A stretch of 64,000 nucleotides of DNA, from contig NC_057923.1 in the NCBI RefSeq assembly GCF_018873765.1, positions 59,824,593 through 59,888,592 of the forward strand, given 5' to 3'. Both the position numbers and the translations under genes were made by a program. This stretch comes from Telopea speciosissima (taxonomy: Eukaryota; Streptophyta; Magnoliopsida; Proteales; Proteaceae). The notes under the pieces were generated by a model. The model made no database searches, was not told where the DNA came from, and saw nothing but the letters and a program-made list of their open reading frames with translations. Position 1 is the stretch's first letter. Every line of letters begins with the position of its first letter. This document shows positions 22,201 to 35,059 of this stretch, piece after piece.

Positions 22201-25200
22201 AAAGGTGCTGATTCGGGTAGGAATTGCTTCCTTATACAACAATGGGAAGTGCAGGCTTTGTGGTCTAGCTGATCTTGATTAGTTAATTCTGTTTGGGTTT
22301 GGGGCTCTATTCCTTAAGTCTCTGTCATTGACATGTGGCTTGTACAGTTTGGTTTTTCTTTTAGAATAAAGTTCTTTAATATTATATACCAAAAAAAAAA
22401 CTGGACAACAATGCTTATCCCTCACCTATGGGAAAGCATAGATGTTGATATTTTCATTAATCCATTTATGTCTTCATCAATTTGTGGTAAATGATCTTCT
22501 TTGTGCGCCCCCAAAAAAAAAATTAAAATAAAATAAAAATTGTGGTACATTATTCCATTCTGAATTTCAAGCATCATCTCATTCTGAATCTGTTTCATTG
22601 GTATCCATTTTTGTTTTCTTCCTTGAATGGAAGTTTCACAACCTTAGCTTCAGTGGAGACATGCAATGCAGATTTTTCATTAATGCAATCTAGTTAGAAT
22701 TTCATTAAAGTAATACTCTTTTATTTTCAATGGTGACTATATGAATTACATAGAACATTTATTATGTAGGTGTGAGGATTAAATTTACATCACATCTCTT
22801 CTGAATGTTTGTTGATCATGCATTTCTAATCTACTCTAATAGTGCTAACTTCAGTTTTTATGTAGGGTTGAACAGTGCCGAATGAAGATGGGATTGATTC
22901 TCACTGGTGTGGGGGATAAGGTATGGCTTCCTTGAACACTAACTGTGTTCTTATCCATGTATTTTCTTTTTGGTTTTATAATTGATGAATTATATAGATG
23001 TTGTGATCCTGAGATCTCCTAATTTGACCTTAATAGAGTGGCACTCCCAGAATCATGCATTCATGTGCCCTGGTATGTGCTTATAGATGCAAATCATTGC
23101 AAATTTCAATCTGGGTTACCTGTATTTATTTTGCAATTTTTTGAAAGTTCTTTTCACAATTGATTATTTTATTTTTTTGGGATAAGCAATAGATCAAAAT
23201 AATTTTACTAAAGGTGGGGGAAGAGAGAAGCCCCACAAAAGATGGCCTAACTGGACAACTAGAACTCAGTGATCCAAATGACAGAGTTTCAAAGCAGTTA
23301 CTTTTGATTCTTTGAGGTTAGTGGATAAAATAGAGCGAGCTGCTACATAGCATTCAATACATCTTTAAGCTGGGTCAAACTAGTTGCTCATGCAGAAGTC
23401 AGTCTTGAAAGCTGTGGTGCAGCAACCCAAAAAAGGTGATAGTGCCAATTGCTGACTAGCACTGCCCAGTTGAGATGTGATATGATTGCATCACGATGCC
23501 TAAGAACACGATCTAATAGATCATTGTATTGGGTAGTTGGGTCATAGTCTCTTACCATAAAAATGGCTGCATGTGTGGCAGCACCAACTATGAGAAATCC
23601 ATCGATCCACATGTAATATGTGAACAACGAAATAACTTACATCAACTCAACTTATTTCACATTTCACAATGTTTATAGATGGCAGACGTTGGTCATGGGT
23701 AGACCCTTCCTGCTAAACTTTCTGCTTGATCTTTCTGAAATTTCCTAGTTATATTGGGAAAGAAATTGGAACTTTTCTATATTTTGTTGGGTGAATAAAC
23801 TTTTCTATTAGTTACACCTTTTTCTGAACATCTCTAGGACCTTAGATATTCCTTTGCCTCATTCTAGGTTTACTAAATTTTATTAATTAGACTTCCAATT
23901 CATCTAGGGTTATGCAGAAAGCAATGAATTTTTAATGAAGTTCCTATGTTAATATTGTTTGTTTTCATCTTCTGATTGCCTTCAGAAGTCTTAAAATGTT
24001 AAATGCAACGTGAAATAATCCCCTCTACATTCCCCAAGTAGGATTTCATTGAATTCAACTAGTTGCTTTTGTCTGCAATTATTCTAGGTTATGCGTATCT
24101 GGTCATCAGAAAGCTACAAGTGCTTGGAAGAATATCCTGTTCCAGAAAAAGCCCCTTTAGTCGATTTTGATTTTGATGAGAGCAAGGTAACACTATGACA
24201 TAAATGCTTATGTTGTTAATTTTTTTTAATGTTTTTAATTTTGTGTTAATATTTTTTTTAAAAATTTTGTAAGCAATTTTCATTTTAGAATAACAATGTG
24301 TGTTTGTTTGTGATTACATTTGAATTTTATGTTGAAACACCAGAGTTTTACAATCTTCCCCACTCGTCCCAAAAAGAGAATGGATGTAGTAAGTTATATG
24401 GCAATATTAAGTTTATCTATTCAAATGCTTTATCATTCGGTATTAATCATTAAAACTTAATTTCGTAACAGGGTTTAAATTTTATGGTTTATCTGAAAAA
24501 AAATAAAATTTGCATTCTTTGCAACTCCTTAACATCTTCAAGTATTTTATTTTTGGGTAGATTGTTGGTCTTATTGGAACCCGTATATGCATCTGGAGAC
24601 GTCATGGAGGAAGAAGTATATTTCCATCACGTGAAGGCACATTCACAAGTGGCTTATGTATGCGGTTAGTGATCAGATCCTCCAATAATTCTTGATGACA
24701 ATCATATAATTCAACCAAAGGAATTTTTATCTTTTTTAATTGATTTACTGAGGCCCGTTCAGGCAGTGTTTGTAAGATAAATACTTCACTAAACGCAATG
24801 TTCTCATAGATATGCATGATTCTTTTTGGGTGCAAAATCTAAATGGATGATAAATAGAAAAAATTTATGTTTTAGGGAGAGGGTCTGATTGAGGAAAATT
24901 GTAGAAAAAGGTAAACCAGGAAGTCAAGGTGTTGAACAGTTTTATGCTACAGTTTCTTCACCAAAAAAGTGGCCTGCCTGAGTGAGCACTGTGTCATTGA
25001 GCTGTATCGTTCACATTTTTATGAAATTTTCTCCATTTTGGGTCTATAGTTATATTGTTTTAGTGTTCATAGACAACTGTCATTATATTAAATCCTACAC
25101 ACTGATCCAATGTTCTTTGTCAAATAACATGCATGAACCATGTGAAGGTTTGGAGGGATTGATGCAGTAGCACTTTCGTGGACCTGCACAAATCCGTTTG

Positions 25201-28200
25201 GAAGCCTAGATTGAGATGAACCGGATCCATATCTGGTTTTGGTCTAGTAGGATATTTAGGCATTAATGTGGGTTGATATTGTAATCTTTATTTTATTTTA
25301 TTCTGTTTTATTTTGGTAGAGTTAGATACGTAGGAGATTCTAGTTTTCCAGTTTCCTTGTTTTATTATGCTTCAAGTTTCCTTGTTTTAAATATGTAAGC
25401 AACGCAACATAATGGACAGATTGAAGATTGAAATTGAGTGTGTTTTGAGTATGCTTGTGTGGCCTGAAAGCAGCTTGTTGGTTGAGTCTCTCTCTCTCTC
25501 CTCTCCCCTGTTTCTCCTTATTCTTTCACTGTTACCCTTCTTCTTCCATTCTCTATTTCTCCTTTGTTGTGCTAATCCTTGTTCTCTACAATGGCTGTAT
25601 AACTGGGATGGGAAGATGCAGATTTATCACCAAACTGGGCTTCTTTGCTTAGGAATAATCTAGGGTTGGGTTATACATGTTGGGCCTTTGATCCCATGGG
25701 TTTTCTATGTAATAGGCTACTTTTATGGGCCTAAAATATGGGTAATTAGGTTGCATACGGGATTAGCTATTTTAGTTCCATACTTAGTTTTATTTTGGTG
25801 TTTTTGTTCTTAAATTGAACCGGTTCAACCAGTGGTTCAATTTAAATAACTTTAGTAGTTTTTTTTTAAGTGTTTAGTTGGGCTAAATTAGGACTTTATT
25901 TTAAGTCTATTTCAGTTTCCTAGTCATGTGATTTGGTTAAGTGGTCATGTGGCAATTTAAGTGATCATGTAACTATTTAACTGTTATGTAAGTTGGGCTG
26001 GATTAGGACTCTATAAGTCCAGTCATGTTTTGAGTCTATTTCCTTCAGTATTTCAGTTTCTTAGTCAGTTTAGGTTACCTAATAGGTTAAGGATTGGGTT
26101 AGGCCTTTCCTTTTTAGTGTAGGGGTCTATTTTTGAGTCCTTTATGTAAGGTTGTAAGGGAGGAAAGTATTAGACACGGATTTTGATATTAATGAAAAAC
26201 TTTTTGCTGCTCTTCTTCTCCATTGAAGATTTTTGTCTTGTATTTGATCAAGGCTGGTGGGATTGGTGTTTGATCCAATCGACACCTTGCGGTGTGAAGC
26301 CCGGGTGGTTCTTCATGGAGAGGCTGTTTCCCGACTCGAACCCGCAACTACTAGGTTGAAATGTAGCAACCTTACAATTGTGCTGAGGTCTGCCCTCTAG
26401 TTTTGCACCTAACATATGAGCAAACATTGTCATTATCATTATTGTTATTTGAATTATGTGCAAATATGTGCAGCACTGCTTTCTATGTTTCCCTTGAATG
26501 ACTGGCTCCATGTTGCAGCTATATAGATCCAGAGGCTGTTGTTGGATGTGAGGATGGGACAGTTCGTGTATTTGACATGTATAGTAGGAATTGTTCTCGA
26601 ATTATTAGGTACATTTCTTGAATACTTATATTGTCTTTCAGCCATTCCTGGATTTTCTCTTTGCTGCTACAACTCAACAAAGATTTCTCTTTACTACTGA
26701 TGAACCAAATTATTAACCTATATGCTGCTTTATGTTAATTTCTGAACCATGCTTTATATTTACTGTTGAATTTTCTACTCAATCCTGGTCAGTTGTCTGT
26801 GCCAAAGTACAATTTTTCTTTTTACTTATAGGGGGTTAAAAATTTCAAGAAAAATTGAATTTGATTTGTTTTGTTAGGATCACCTAGAAATCCCATGGGT
26901 GAATGTAGTGTAAATTTCCTTGACTTAATGGATATTAATATTTATATAGATGTACATGCATTCCTGTGTGGAAAGAGAAGTTGTTATGGAAGTATTTATG
27001 TATGTATAGACAAATAGATTTATGGACTGAGATGCAATGTGTTGCTTGTTGTTGGTTACTTGGTTCCACCAATCTTCTTGTTTATTTGTTGTTTTTTCCT
27101 TGTATTTTGTAGGATGCGTGCTGGTTCTGTAATGTGCTTGGCTTTAACCGATCAGCTAATTCTCGGTGGCTCCTCTCTTGGAAGTATTACAGTGGCTAGT
27201 CTTTCATCTGGTGACAGCGTAGCATCATTAAAGTCAACTTATTCCACAGGTTATCTTCAGATGCTAGGTCAATAAGGAATATTTGGCTGTCAACTGGAAT
27301 TCTTCTGGTGTATTTCATTTCTTCTTATATTGCTTGATTTGCTTACATTTAACCGCAAGAACACTTCTGCAGTCCATATCATGGAGGATATTGATACCTG
27401 TTTATTCAAGTTATAGATGTCGATGAAAATAAAAGCATGAATATACAATGGAGTGCTGAAGACAACCTATGCGTGGCTGTTTCCTTTCTTCCTCTTTGCA
27501 AATTACTTCCTGGATATGATCTTCAAGATCTTTCACGAGGCTAACATGTTAAACAATGGTCAGTTGTAATCTTTTGAAGTCTACCCAGCTTGGTTGTGAA
27601 GATGAATCTGAAGTGTGAGATAAAGGATCAAATGATAGATGAGAGAAAAAGGACTTATTTGGAATGACCAACCTCCAAGCTAGTGCTAAAATATATAAAT
27701 GATAGGGTACATTATGAACACTATAGAAATCCCTCCCCACTAAGGTTCAAGTAAGCGGGAATCGGCAAAGTAATCACCCTCCATGGATTTTGATTCCGAT
27801 TCAATCAGAATCTGCCAAAATCGACTGGAATTGGCCTGAACCCTAGAAATTACACACTTTTTTGAATCGGGAATAGGATCCATCCAACTCCGATCCGATT
27901 TGACTGGAATCAACAATCCAATTCCAATTCCTCAAACCAGGCTCCCCACCCCACCCCCACTTGAAAGAACATTTAAAAATTAATTTAAGAAGAAATCTTA
28001 CTTGTCATAGTATCCTCATTGCTGGCTCCACTTTATTTCACTTATATAGACTAAAGGGCGTACCCAATGCACGAGGCTCCCGCCACTGTGGGGTCTGGGC
28101 AGGGTCATAATGTACGCAGCGTTCTTACCCCTGCTTTCGCAGAGAGGTTGTTTCCAGACTCAAACCCGTGACCACTTGGTCACAATGAAGCGACCTTTAC

Positions 28201-31200
28201 CGTTGCACCAAGGTCCGCTCTCTATATACAACAACAACAACAACAACAACTAACTCAGCCTTATCCCAACTTAATGGGGTCGGCTACATGGATCCAAAAC
28301 AAAACAAAATAGAGAAACCATAGTTATACTCAAAAATAAAAGGTGAAGAAAAGATAGGAGAAGAGGGATGGGGAAAGAGATGATAAATGACAAAGGAAAA
28401 GGACAAATGGGAGATGAGAAATAAAAGAAATAAAAGAAAGATGGAAGGTAGCAAGAGGAAAAAGGCACAACCCAACACGCAGGCTAATCTCAGCTAGATG
28501 GGGTCTACAACATGGATCCTTGCCCTCCAATAGGTTCTATCCGATGTCATACTTGCGACCAGACCTAGACAATGGATGTCCTTCCTCACCACTTCTCCTA
28601 TGGTCATTTTAGGTCTGTCCTCTATATATTTCACTTATATAGACTACTAACATGAATGAAGAGGACTGGCAGTTAGGCTGGCGCTTCGCCAGTGGGGGCT
28701 TCAATATTTTTCATCTTTAACAATTGACTTCCGGATTCCCCCCCCCCCTCCCCCCAAAAAAAAAAAAGCACAAGCACAAGCACAAAAAAGGAGGTACCTA
28801 CATGAATGTCTCTTTGGTTGAAATTTCAGAATTAGCTAGAGCTTTAAATTTTTTTCCTTTCTTTTGCCTCGTTAATGAGAATTTTCTTGAGATCTCTTTT
28901 CAGCCTACAATGCTTGTTGATAGAAAAAAGATGGCTGTTGATTTTTGCAATTCATTTGCCCCCCTGATTTCCTCCACAGTTTCATTGGTTAATTGCAAAT
29001 GGGACAATGCATATTTAATACTTATTTTCTAGTGCCCGACCTGGAGGGTGCAGCAGTTAAGTTAATGAAGCAATAGGATGTTCAGGTCTTGTAGCTGAGC
29101 AAATCAATACCTCTCAAAAGTAACTCTGTGCAAACAAGCCTGCTAGCATGCCTGAGAAATGGCAACTGATGACCCAAATTTACCACATTCAAATAGAAAA
29201 AGAAGAAACCATCCTTGACAGAAGCATAATCTCATTCTTAAAGTACTGTGTACAATTTTCCTGTTTTTATGGGTGAGTATATGTAGGATGCAAGGAAGAA
29301 ACTGTTTCAAATGACATACAGTTTACACGGTTTGTCCCATAACCTGCAAGCATGAAATATAATGATATTATTGTACTTTTTAACCTCATTTGGAAAACCA
29401 GAAAGACATTTTGATCAGTTAAGAGGATCACAATTTGTCAACAAAATCTTACAAACATGGTCAATTTCTTTCCCCTCTTTTTCTTTATCACAAAGAAACT
29501 GCTTCTTGGAATTTGAAAGGAGGTTAAAGGAAAAATAAGAGAATGTAAGCTTCAATAAGGTAAAGCTCATGACATCGTGTATCTTTACCAGGGAAAATTT
29601 TTTAATTATGAGGTGTTTCAGGCAACATTTCCACCATGATTCAATGTTGTCCACATGTCCTAACCAAGGACTGCTGATTGAAATTCAACTAAGGCTTTGT
29701 ACTTGCGAGCTCATGGATGCAAGTTGTGCATTATGCTGTTGCAAAAATACAACCTTCTCATTTTTTTTTTACCATGACAATGACTAATGGTTTCCAAAAG
29801 CACAAGAATTACCTTATATGTATAGCAATAATTGTATAATAAGGGCCAGTGAACCTTGTCTTGTCATGCCAAGTCCTCAACAATTAACAAGTTGTAATTC
29901 CACCCAGATGTATATTGTTCTTGCTGAAGTGTTCTAGTATGATATGTTTTGTTTTGCTGCGTCTAATTTTTTCTTTGCTGATATTGATTTGATTGTTGCC
30001 CAAATTCAGTGGCTAACAATGAGTCCAGTCATTCAATATTCCACCAATGATTGGTATTTATTATAGTAGTGGGAGGCTAGAATTATGGAAATGTTTTGTG
30101 GTATTTGTCATTTTTAAGGTCGCTATTTGTAATTCTTGAATAGAGCATATTTATCAGATCTAGAATTTTGAAAAATCTATACTAACTGCTCTGAATTGCT
30201 TTGTTAAAATTTTTCTGTACTTCCTCCTATAGGCAGCATTTGGAGCCTTTGTTTCAACCCTCGTTCGCATTTAGTATTTTCAGGATCAGCTGGTGGATAT
30301 TCACATTGTTGGGATCTTAGGTATGGAAATGTTGCTGTAAAAGGTTATCTGCACAAAAATGTTGATTCTTTTGGAAGTAAAGTTGTTCTTATAGAGGAAT
30401 TTCAATTTTATGGCAAAAAGCTTTAATATGCTCTGCTGTTGTCTTTTTTTGTGCCAAATATGCAATTGATGATAATTTGGATCCCCTGTAACTTATTATG
30501 AAGCATGGCGAAGTATGTTTGGCCTTAATTTGACACATCAACAGGGGTGGGTGAAGCCCAATCTGTGTGCCAAACTTGGGTGCAGATAAGCTGCCATGTG
30601 GTAGTTACGCTGTTCATTATGCTCAGCCTAGCAAAATGAACGTTCTGCTGCCATGTTTCCCAATCATTAGTATCTTAAGATCTTTGTTTGTCAATAAAAT
30701 GTGGACTTCTTTTAATTTTTTGCATGGTTGGTCCCCTTTTTTGTGGAAGCGAAAGTATGCACTAGGGATCATAATTTATGTCATCATTTAAAAATTTAAT
30801 AGACCTTTCTATTCCAACCTCTCTCAACAGAGTCAACCCGCCTCCCCCCCTCCCCCCAAACAACTGTTTTTTTTCCAAAGCTTGAACTTTTCTTCTTCGT
30901 ACCCATTTATGTTCCCATGATTTTTATTCTCACTGGTATGCATCAATATAGTCTGTAAATTCTGTGTTGTAGGGTATAAATTTATGCAAGAGCATGAATT
31001 CAGACAAATTTATGCACTGCAATCCATATAGAATTGTCTCAAGTTGTTTTCTTGATGATTCCTCGAGTCATTCTGGTTATTTGAGCATGCATCAGGTAAT
31101 GCAGATGTATATTGTGTATTCTGAAATGGGTGCCATGTATGCTAAACCCAGGAGTTGGTAAAAATAGCTAGCTGTTGTAAACAAAAAGCAGGAAATATGT

Positions 31201-31686
31201 GAAGGAACTCATATTTATTTGTTGCTCAAGTTGTGATTCACTGGCATTTTTTCTATGACATTTCTAGTCCAATTTTACTTCATATTTTATTATTATTATT
31301 TTTTTTGTTTACTGTATTTCAGAACAATGAGACCACTTTGGGAAAAACGAGTTAGTCCAAATGTTGTGTATTCATTGCAACATCAGATAAATGATACATC
31401 AATGTTAATTGTCGGCGGAATTGATGGCGTGCTACGTATTCTTGACCAGAATACCGGTGAAATTCTTGCCAGTTATGTGCTACATGAAGGCAACAGAGCA
31501 ACTTCCTCTGAAAACAGGTATGGTGTCATTGAAAGAAAGAAAGCCAAAAGGCTTTCAGAAGATACCCTCATCGACAGTATCCCAAAGCAAATGCGACCTC
31601 CCATTTCATGTTTGGCTGTTGGAACGAAGAAGGTTGTGACTACACACAGTGGCAAGCTCATTAGGATGTGGCGATTCAACAAATAA
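19232..31686 (+). CDS. F-box/WD-40 repeat protein (At3g52030-like), 9 exons
   Basis: Exons: 19232-19380, 21240-21440, 22866-22920, 24088-24186, 24561-24664, 26519-26608, 27113-27249, 30233-30320, 31323-31686. All junctions are GT-AG and sum to 1,287 nt, 428 residues. An F-box near residues 20-50 ([21 protein letters not shown], ending SSVCKFW) would bind a SKP1-type adaptor. The remainder forms WD-40 blades: [53 protein letters not shown] and GKLIRMWRF. Such proteins are substrate receptors of SCF ubiquitin ligases; the substrate is unknown. The frame runs up to a TTG at 19,193, but the first ATG is at 19,232. Introns of up to 3 kb carry LINE, SINE and LTR remnants on either strand without touching the splice sites. 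Confidence 0.9.
21978..22400 (+). mobile_element. 5'-truncated L1-type LINE in F-box gene intron 2
   Basis: A 423-bp insertion ending in A10. It is flanked by CTGGACAACGAT (21,966-21,977) and CTGGACAACAAT (22,401-22,412), an 11 of 12 target duplication. The 5' part encodes the C-terminal tail of an ORF2 protein ([19 protein letters not shown]..., stop near 22,200), of the kind following the reverse transcriptase and zinc-binding region. Then comes a 3' UTR with AATAAAG before the A tail. The frame is open to its stop, which suggests a fairly recent copy. Confidence 0.75.
22479..22550 (+). repeat. Very short oligo(A)-tailed insertion with target repeats
   Basis: TTTGTGGTAAAT (22,481-22,492) and ATTGTGGTACAT (22,539-22,550) flank about 20 nt ending GCGCCCCC, then an A-rich tail. 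This fits a strongly 5'-truncated retroposition product in F-box intron 2. Confidence 0.45.
25150..26283 (+). mobile_element. LTR-retroelement-like fossil (noncoding) in F-box intron 5
   Basis: About 1.1 kb without frames, with LTR-like composition, a (TC)n tract near 25,487, and a final segment typical of plant LTR ends. Part of it (about 25,665-25,765) recurs in inverse orientation at about 63,770-63,895. Family (Ty3 or Ty1) is not resolved, and its exact ends are not visible. It looks old and incomplete. Confidence 0.4.
26316..26400 (-). mobile_element. Truncated Au-like SINE
   Basis: GAGAGGCTGTTTCCCGACTC through CTGAGGTCTGCCCTCT matches the reverse complement of the tRNA-derived head of Au SINEs, including a B-box-like GGGTTCGAGTC read on the minus strand. 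It abuts the LTR-like fossil. The 3' half is missing. Confidence 0.6.
28054..28227 (-). mobile_element. Au SINE with exact 19-bp target duplication
   Basis: A full-length-looking ~174-bp Au SINE on the minus strand. Read in sense it begins GAGAGCGGACCTTGGTGCAA (A-box TGGTGCAACGG), then carries a B-box-like GGGTTTGAGTC, and ends at GGTACGCCCTTT. ATTTCACTTATATAGACTA occurs at 28,035-28,053 and 28,628-28,646. The right copy is displaced because a second element (28,228-28,627) later inserted at the SINE 5' end. It lies in F-box intron 7. Confidence 0.8.
28228..28627 (-). mobile_element. RTE-type LINE/SINE fragment with (TTG)n tail, nested at the Au SINE end
   Basis: On the minus strand it ends in a (TTG)n tail (CAACAACAAC on plus at 28,228). 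The region beside it carries CCCAACTTAATGGGGTCGGC, a sequence seen at the 3' ends of plant RTE-type retroposons. CTCTATATA at about 28,219-28,227 and 28,620-28,628 is a candidate 9-bp target repeat. A purine-rich stretch (about 28,320-28,450) fills the centre. No protein is encoded. Confidence 0.55.
28647..30232. other. Remainder of F-box intron 7
   Basis: Contains a C-run followed by an A-run at about 28,739-28,766 and a short (ACAAGC) repeat, then AT-rich intron sequence. No further element or exon is recognised. Confidence 0.4.
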
Positions 31687-31939
31687 CCTGGAGGAGCTTT
31701 ACAAGTACAGCAGTACCCTTGCTTCATGGTCAACACCACCACAAGGTCATCAAATGATACGGATGGAGCGTACCATCTCCCTCAAGCAAGGGTGCAATTG
31801 GGTGGATTCTTTGAATGCTAATGCAAGTTTTGATGCAGCAGGAGGCTCCACTGTCAGATTGAAGGTTTGGGCTTTGTACTAAGTGCTATTTGCAGCCAAG
31901 GATCAGAGGGTTGCAACACTACAGCATTTCCAGGTAGAA

Positions 31940-32140
31940 GTTGATGCAATGCAGCTGGCCTGATGGATGGAAGATGGGAAATTTCAGAAAATGGCCTCGG
32001 AAGTGTTGAAATTTTGTGGGGTTCAGTGTTGGCCATATTCTCAAGATCAGTAAATAAGGCAGCTCATATGTTAGCTGGGAAGACACTAGATTTGGGTTGT
32101 AATATTCTTTTATAATGATATTATGTTCCACTGTGGTTTA
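31940..32140 (+). pseudogene. RNase H-like C-terminal fragment of a plant non-LTR retroposon
   Basis: The frame ending at about 32,116 reads RSVNKAAHMLAGKTLDLGCN, matching the usual end of plant RNase H domains (RSANKAADxLAK). It lies just 3' of the F-box gene stop. The upstream part is not clearly readable. The sequence to 32,220 may be its 3' UTR (AATAAA at about 32,203) or the host transcript's. Confidence 0.4.
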
Positions 32141-32735
32141 TTTGTTTTAGATAAAGGATGCTCTGGGTTGTAATCCAAACAATGTTTTGGGTGTTTTTAG
32201 TCAATAAATATTCTATTTCAACAAAAAGGAGAAAACACAGTTTGGTTTCTTTGAATTATGCTCTTTGATGTCTCAGTGGCAACAGCCAATGTATTTGGCA
32301 TGCTCTGCCAATTTTTTGGATCTTTTGGTATTCTTATCAGAATCACAGATCCAGGAAATGACCCCAAACAAGTCCCTCTGCTATTCAACCCACTCTACCA
32401 TCAAGCCTGAATGACAACATATTACCTGCTAATTCTGATGTGGTCTGTTTAACCTTTTATCTGGAGTGAAAAGTTGTTCACTTTGGTTTAATCTATTTAT
32501 AGCAGCTTACTGGTTGGCCATGATTGATCCACCTATGTAATTGGGTCAGATAATCTTGACCTCTCACTGCAACATCCCCTCCAGATTTTACAATAATTAT
32601 TATATCACAATGTTGATTGTTTGCCTTTACAGGTCTACGGGAAAATTCTTGTGGAACATTTTGGTTAATTTTATAAAAAATGTGGTATATTTTTTAGAAG
32701 TTTTGGGATATTTGGTAAACAAATAAAAAAAATAT

Positions 32736-33170
32736 GAGTAAATGGCATCTAGGATACCCAACGTTTGGAGAAATTGTATGTTGGATACCTAATGTTTGAA
32801 ATATTGTAGCCGAGATATCTATTTTTGTTTTTCCAATTATACCCTCAATCACCACCACCACAAAAACTGCCACTGCCATTACAACCACCACCACCACCAT
32901 TACATCCCAACCCCAGCTACCCCACCACTACATCCCAACCCAAACTCCCATCAAATAATTATCACCTCCAATTCACTTCCCGCTCCAATTCCCTCCAATT
33001 CCTCACATAAGAGCAAAAATGACAACCCAACCCCACCTTGGGCAGTGTGTTCGAGCAGGGGGTAGGGTGATCATTTCCCCTCCTATGTGAAGAATGGGAG
33101 GAATTAGAACAGTCAGCAAATTGGAGGGGATAACAATTCGAACATTAGGTACCCTAGTTGTCATTTACCC
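32736..33170. mobile_element. Mutator-like MITE (TIR GGGTAAATGACAACTAGG)
   Basis: Left GAGTAAATGGCATCTAGGAT and inverted right end (reverse complement GGGTAAATGACAACTAGGGT). Flanks share AAAAAATAT on both sides, a 9-bp duplication, though the A-rich context weakens it. The interior is rich in CCACCA and CCCAACCC; the His/Pro-rich frames it creates are not genes. Confidence 0.6.
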
Positions 33171-33753
33171 AAAAAAATATTGACATATTTTAGGCATTTT
33201 TAGAGATTTTGTGATATTTTCAACAAGGATTAGTTTGGTTCAGATTATATCGGGCCAGTTTCAACTGTTTGGGCTAGAGCTTGACACCCTTACCTCCAGG
33301 GTAGTTCTTGGATAAGAGCACTGTTCCTGAGTTCAAGGACTCACATTAGACACAGGCCTTGAAAAAATATTTTCACGGATGAAACAATCTCCTCAAGCTT
33401 TTATAATAGAAATTTTTTATAAAAAAAACCTCCCATTCCTAAATCACGGATGTGCAGGGATGAGGGTTCTGCCTGATGCAAGCATCTAGATGATTGGAAA
33501 AAGATTTGAAAGAGACCTGAACTAATCAAGAAAAACCCAAAATATGGAGTACAAAGGGGAAGAAGAGCAACAAAATCAGAATTCAGAAAACCTACTATTT
33601 TCATATAACACTTCAAGAAATATATGGTAGATTGGGAAGTAGCTTCTATACAGATAAAGACTGGCAAAGCATAAATCTGAAAACACCTAGATTGTAAAAT
33701 AGACAGAACATACTACTAAATTAGTAGCAAAGATGATTCAAGGTGAATCATAT

Positions 33754-34928
33754 TTACTGAATCTTTTGAGATTTCATGACAACCCTTCCAGCTTCATTAA
33801 CTTGTCCATTGGTATAGTGCTGTCTACAGACCGGCATATAGATATCAGACCCACCAATTAGTTCTGCCTGTGTCTCCTTTGTCTTCCTTAAGGTAAAGAA
33901 AGCACGTTTACCACAGATCTCACAACGAGCAGTTAATTTGGTTACAGAATCAGCCAAAGGTACAACATCAAGAACAGAACCAAAGCTTCTCCTGCATAGA
34001 AAATTTATCCAATTATGACCAAAACCAGCATAAATTGCATCAACTCTTTCATGGCCTTACCTACTAATGAACAAGAATTAATCAATTTAAGGATTAGTTA
34101 ACATTACGTGAAGGAAATTAGTACCTCATGTAGTCACCATCAAGGCCTGCAAGAATTACTGTCTTCCCATCATCATCAGCTGCCTTACAACAGAAATCAT
34201 AAAGGTCTTCAAAAAATTGAGCTTCATCAATCCCTATCACATCCAGCTGCAACCATATGAATCCAATTAAGAATAAAAACAATGGAAACATTCAGATTAA
34301 ACTGTTCTCTTTAGCAATTGGTCACCAATGTGGGTTGCGTGTTGGATCAGGATCCATAAACAGAGTAATAGAAGAAGAAATCAAACAAACAAGAACAATG
34401 GATGGAATAGAATCAATAGATTCAGAGAGAGTAGGATTCAAATCAGAGTAATGGCAGGGTAAATCAAACAACAAAGTACATTTAATGGAATAAAATCAAA
34501 AAGTTCAAACTTAAAAAATATACCTTTTCATAAGCTTGGACTCCAATTTTTTCTGTCAATGATGATAGATCAGTCAATGCAAAACATGGCAGCTTCACCC
34601 CATCATGGGTCACGGCGGAGTCCAATCCATATCTAATATCCTTGTTCGATTTTATCACTGCTACATTTCTACAATTATAATAGAGAAAAAGAATATATAA
34701 AAACCAGAACTCGTTAATATCCCATAAGACCATGAAGCTCAAAATATATATCAAACACAGAAGAATCAATAGAACCCCAAATTCTACAAAACCCAGTAAA
34801 TTAACTGAAGTAAACCTTCCATTATTGCTTGCAGTCTGGATGCCACGGAGGAGAGCCGTGGTTTTCCCTGCAAACATTGGGCCGATGATGACATGGATCT
34901 CCCCAGAAGATAATCGAGAAGGCTCCAT
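33754..34928 (-). CDS. TK1: Thymidine kinase (type II, TK1-like), 4 exons
   Basis: Exons on the minus strand: 34928-34816, 34668-34524, 34246-34125, 33991-33754. GT-AG introns; 618 nt, 205 residues. It phosphorylates thymidine (and deoxyuridine) to the monophosphate in pyrimidine salvage. The P-loop GPMFAGKT is at residues 16-23. The Walker-B/catalytic segment DEAQFF at 93-98 supplies the catalytic Glu94. [12 protein letters not shown] (120-131) and the lasso-region [11 protein letters not shown] follow. The structural zinc site is complete: Cys150, Cys153, Cys182, His185. The family core is complete; there is no N-terminal targeting extension, suggesting the cytosolic form (inference). The start is the first ATG after the TATA box. 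Confidence 0.93.
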
Positions 34929-35044
34929 GGAATTCCAGGAAGAACTTGGAATTGAAGAATCAAAGACACAGAATTGCTCTAAAGCTCACGCCTTCTCGAG
35001 GTAGCGAGTTTGAGATTTGTGGAAGAATGGTTTGAGAGAGAGAT

Positions 35045-35052
35045 CTTATAAA
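35045..35052 (-). promoter_or_regulatory. TATA box of the thymidine kinase gene
   Basis: TTTATAAG on the minus strand lies about 117 bp upstream of the ATG at 34,928, with a (GA/CT)n leader in between. Confidence 0.45.
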
Positions 35053-35059
35053 AAAACAA

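Noticed and set aside
32796-33065. His/Pro-rich frames
   Set aside because: Produced by CCACCA/CCCAACCC repeats inside the MITE at 32,736-33,170.
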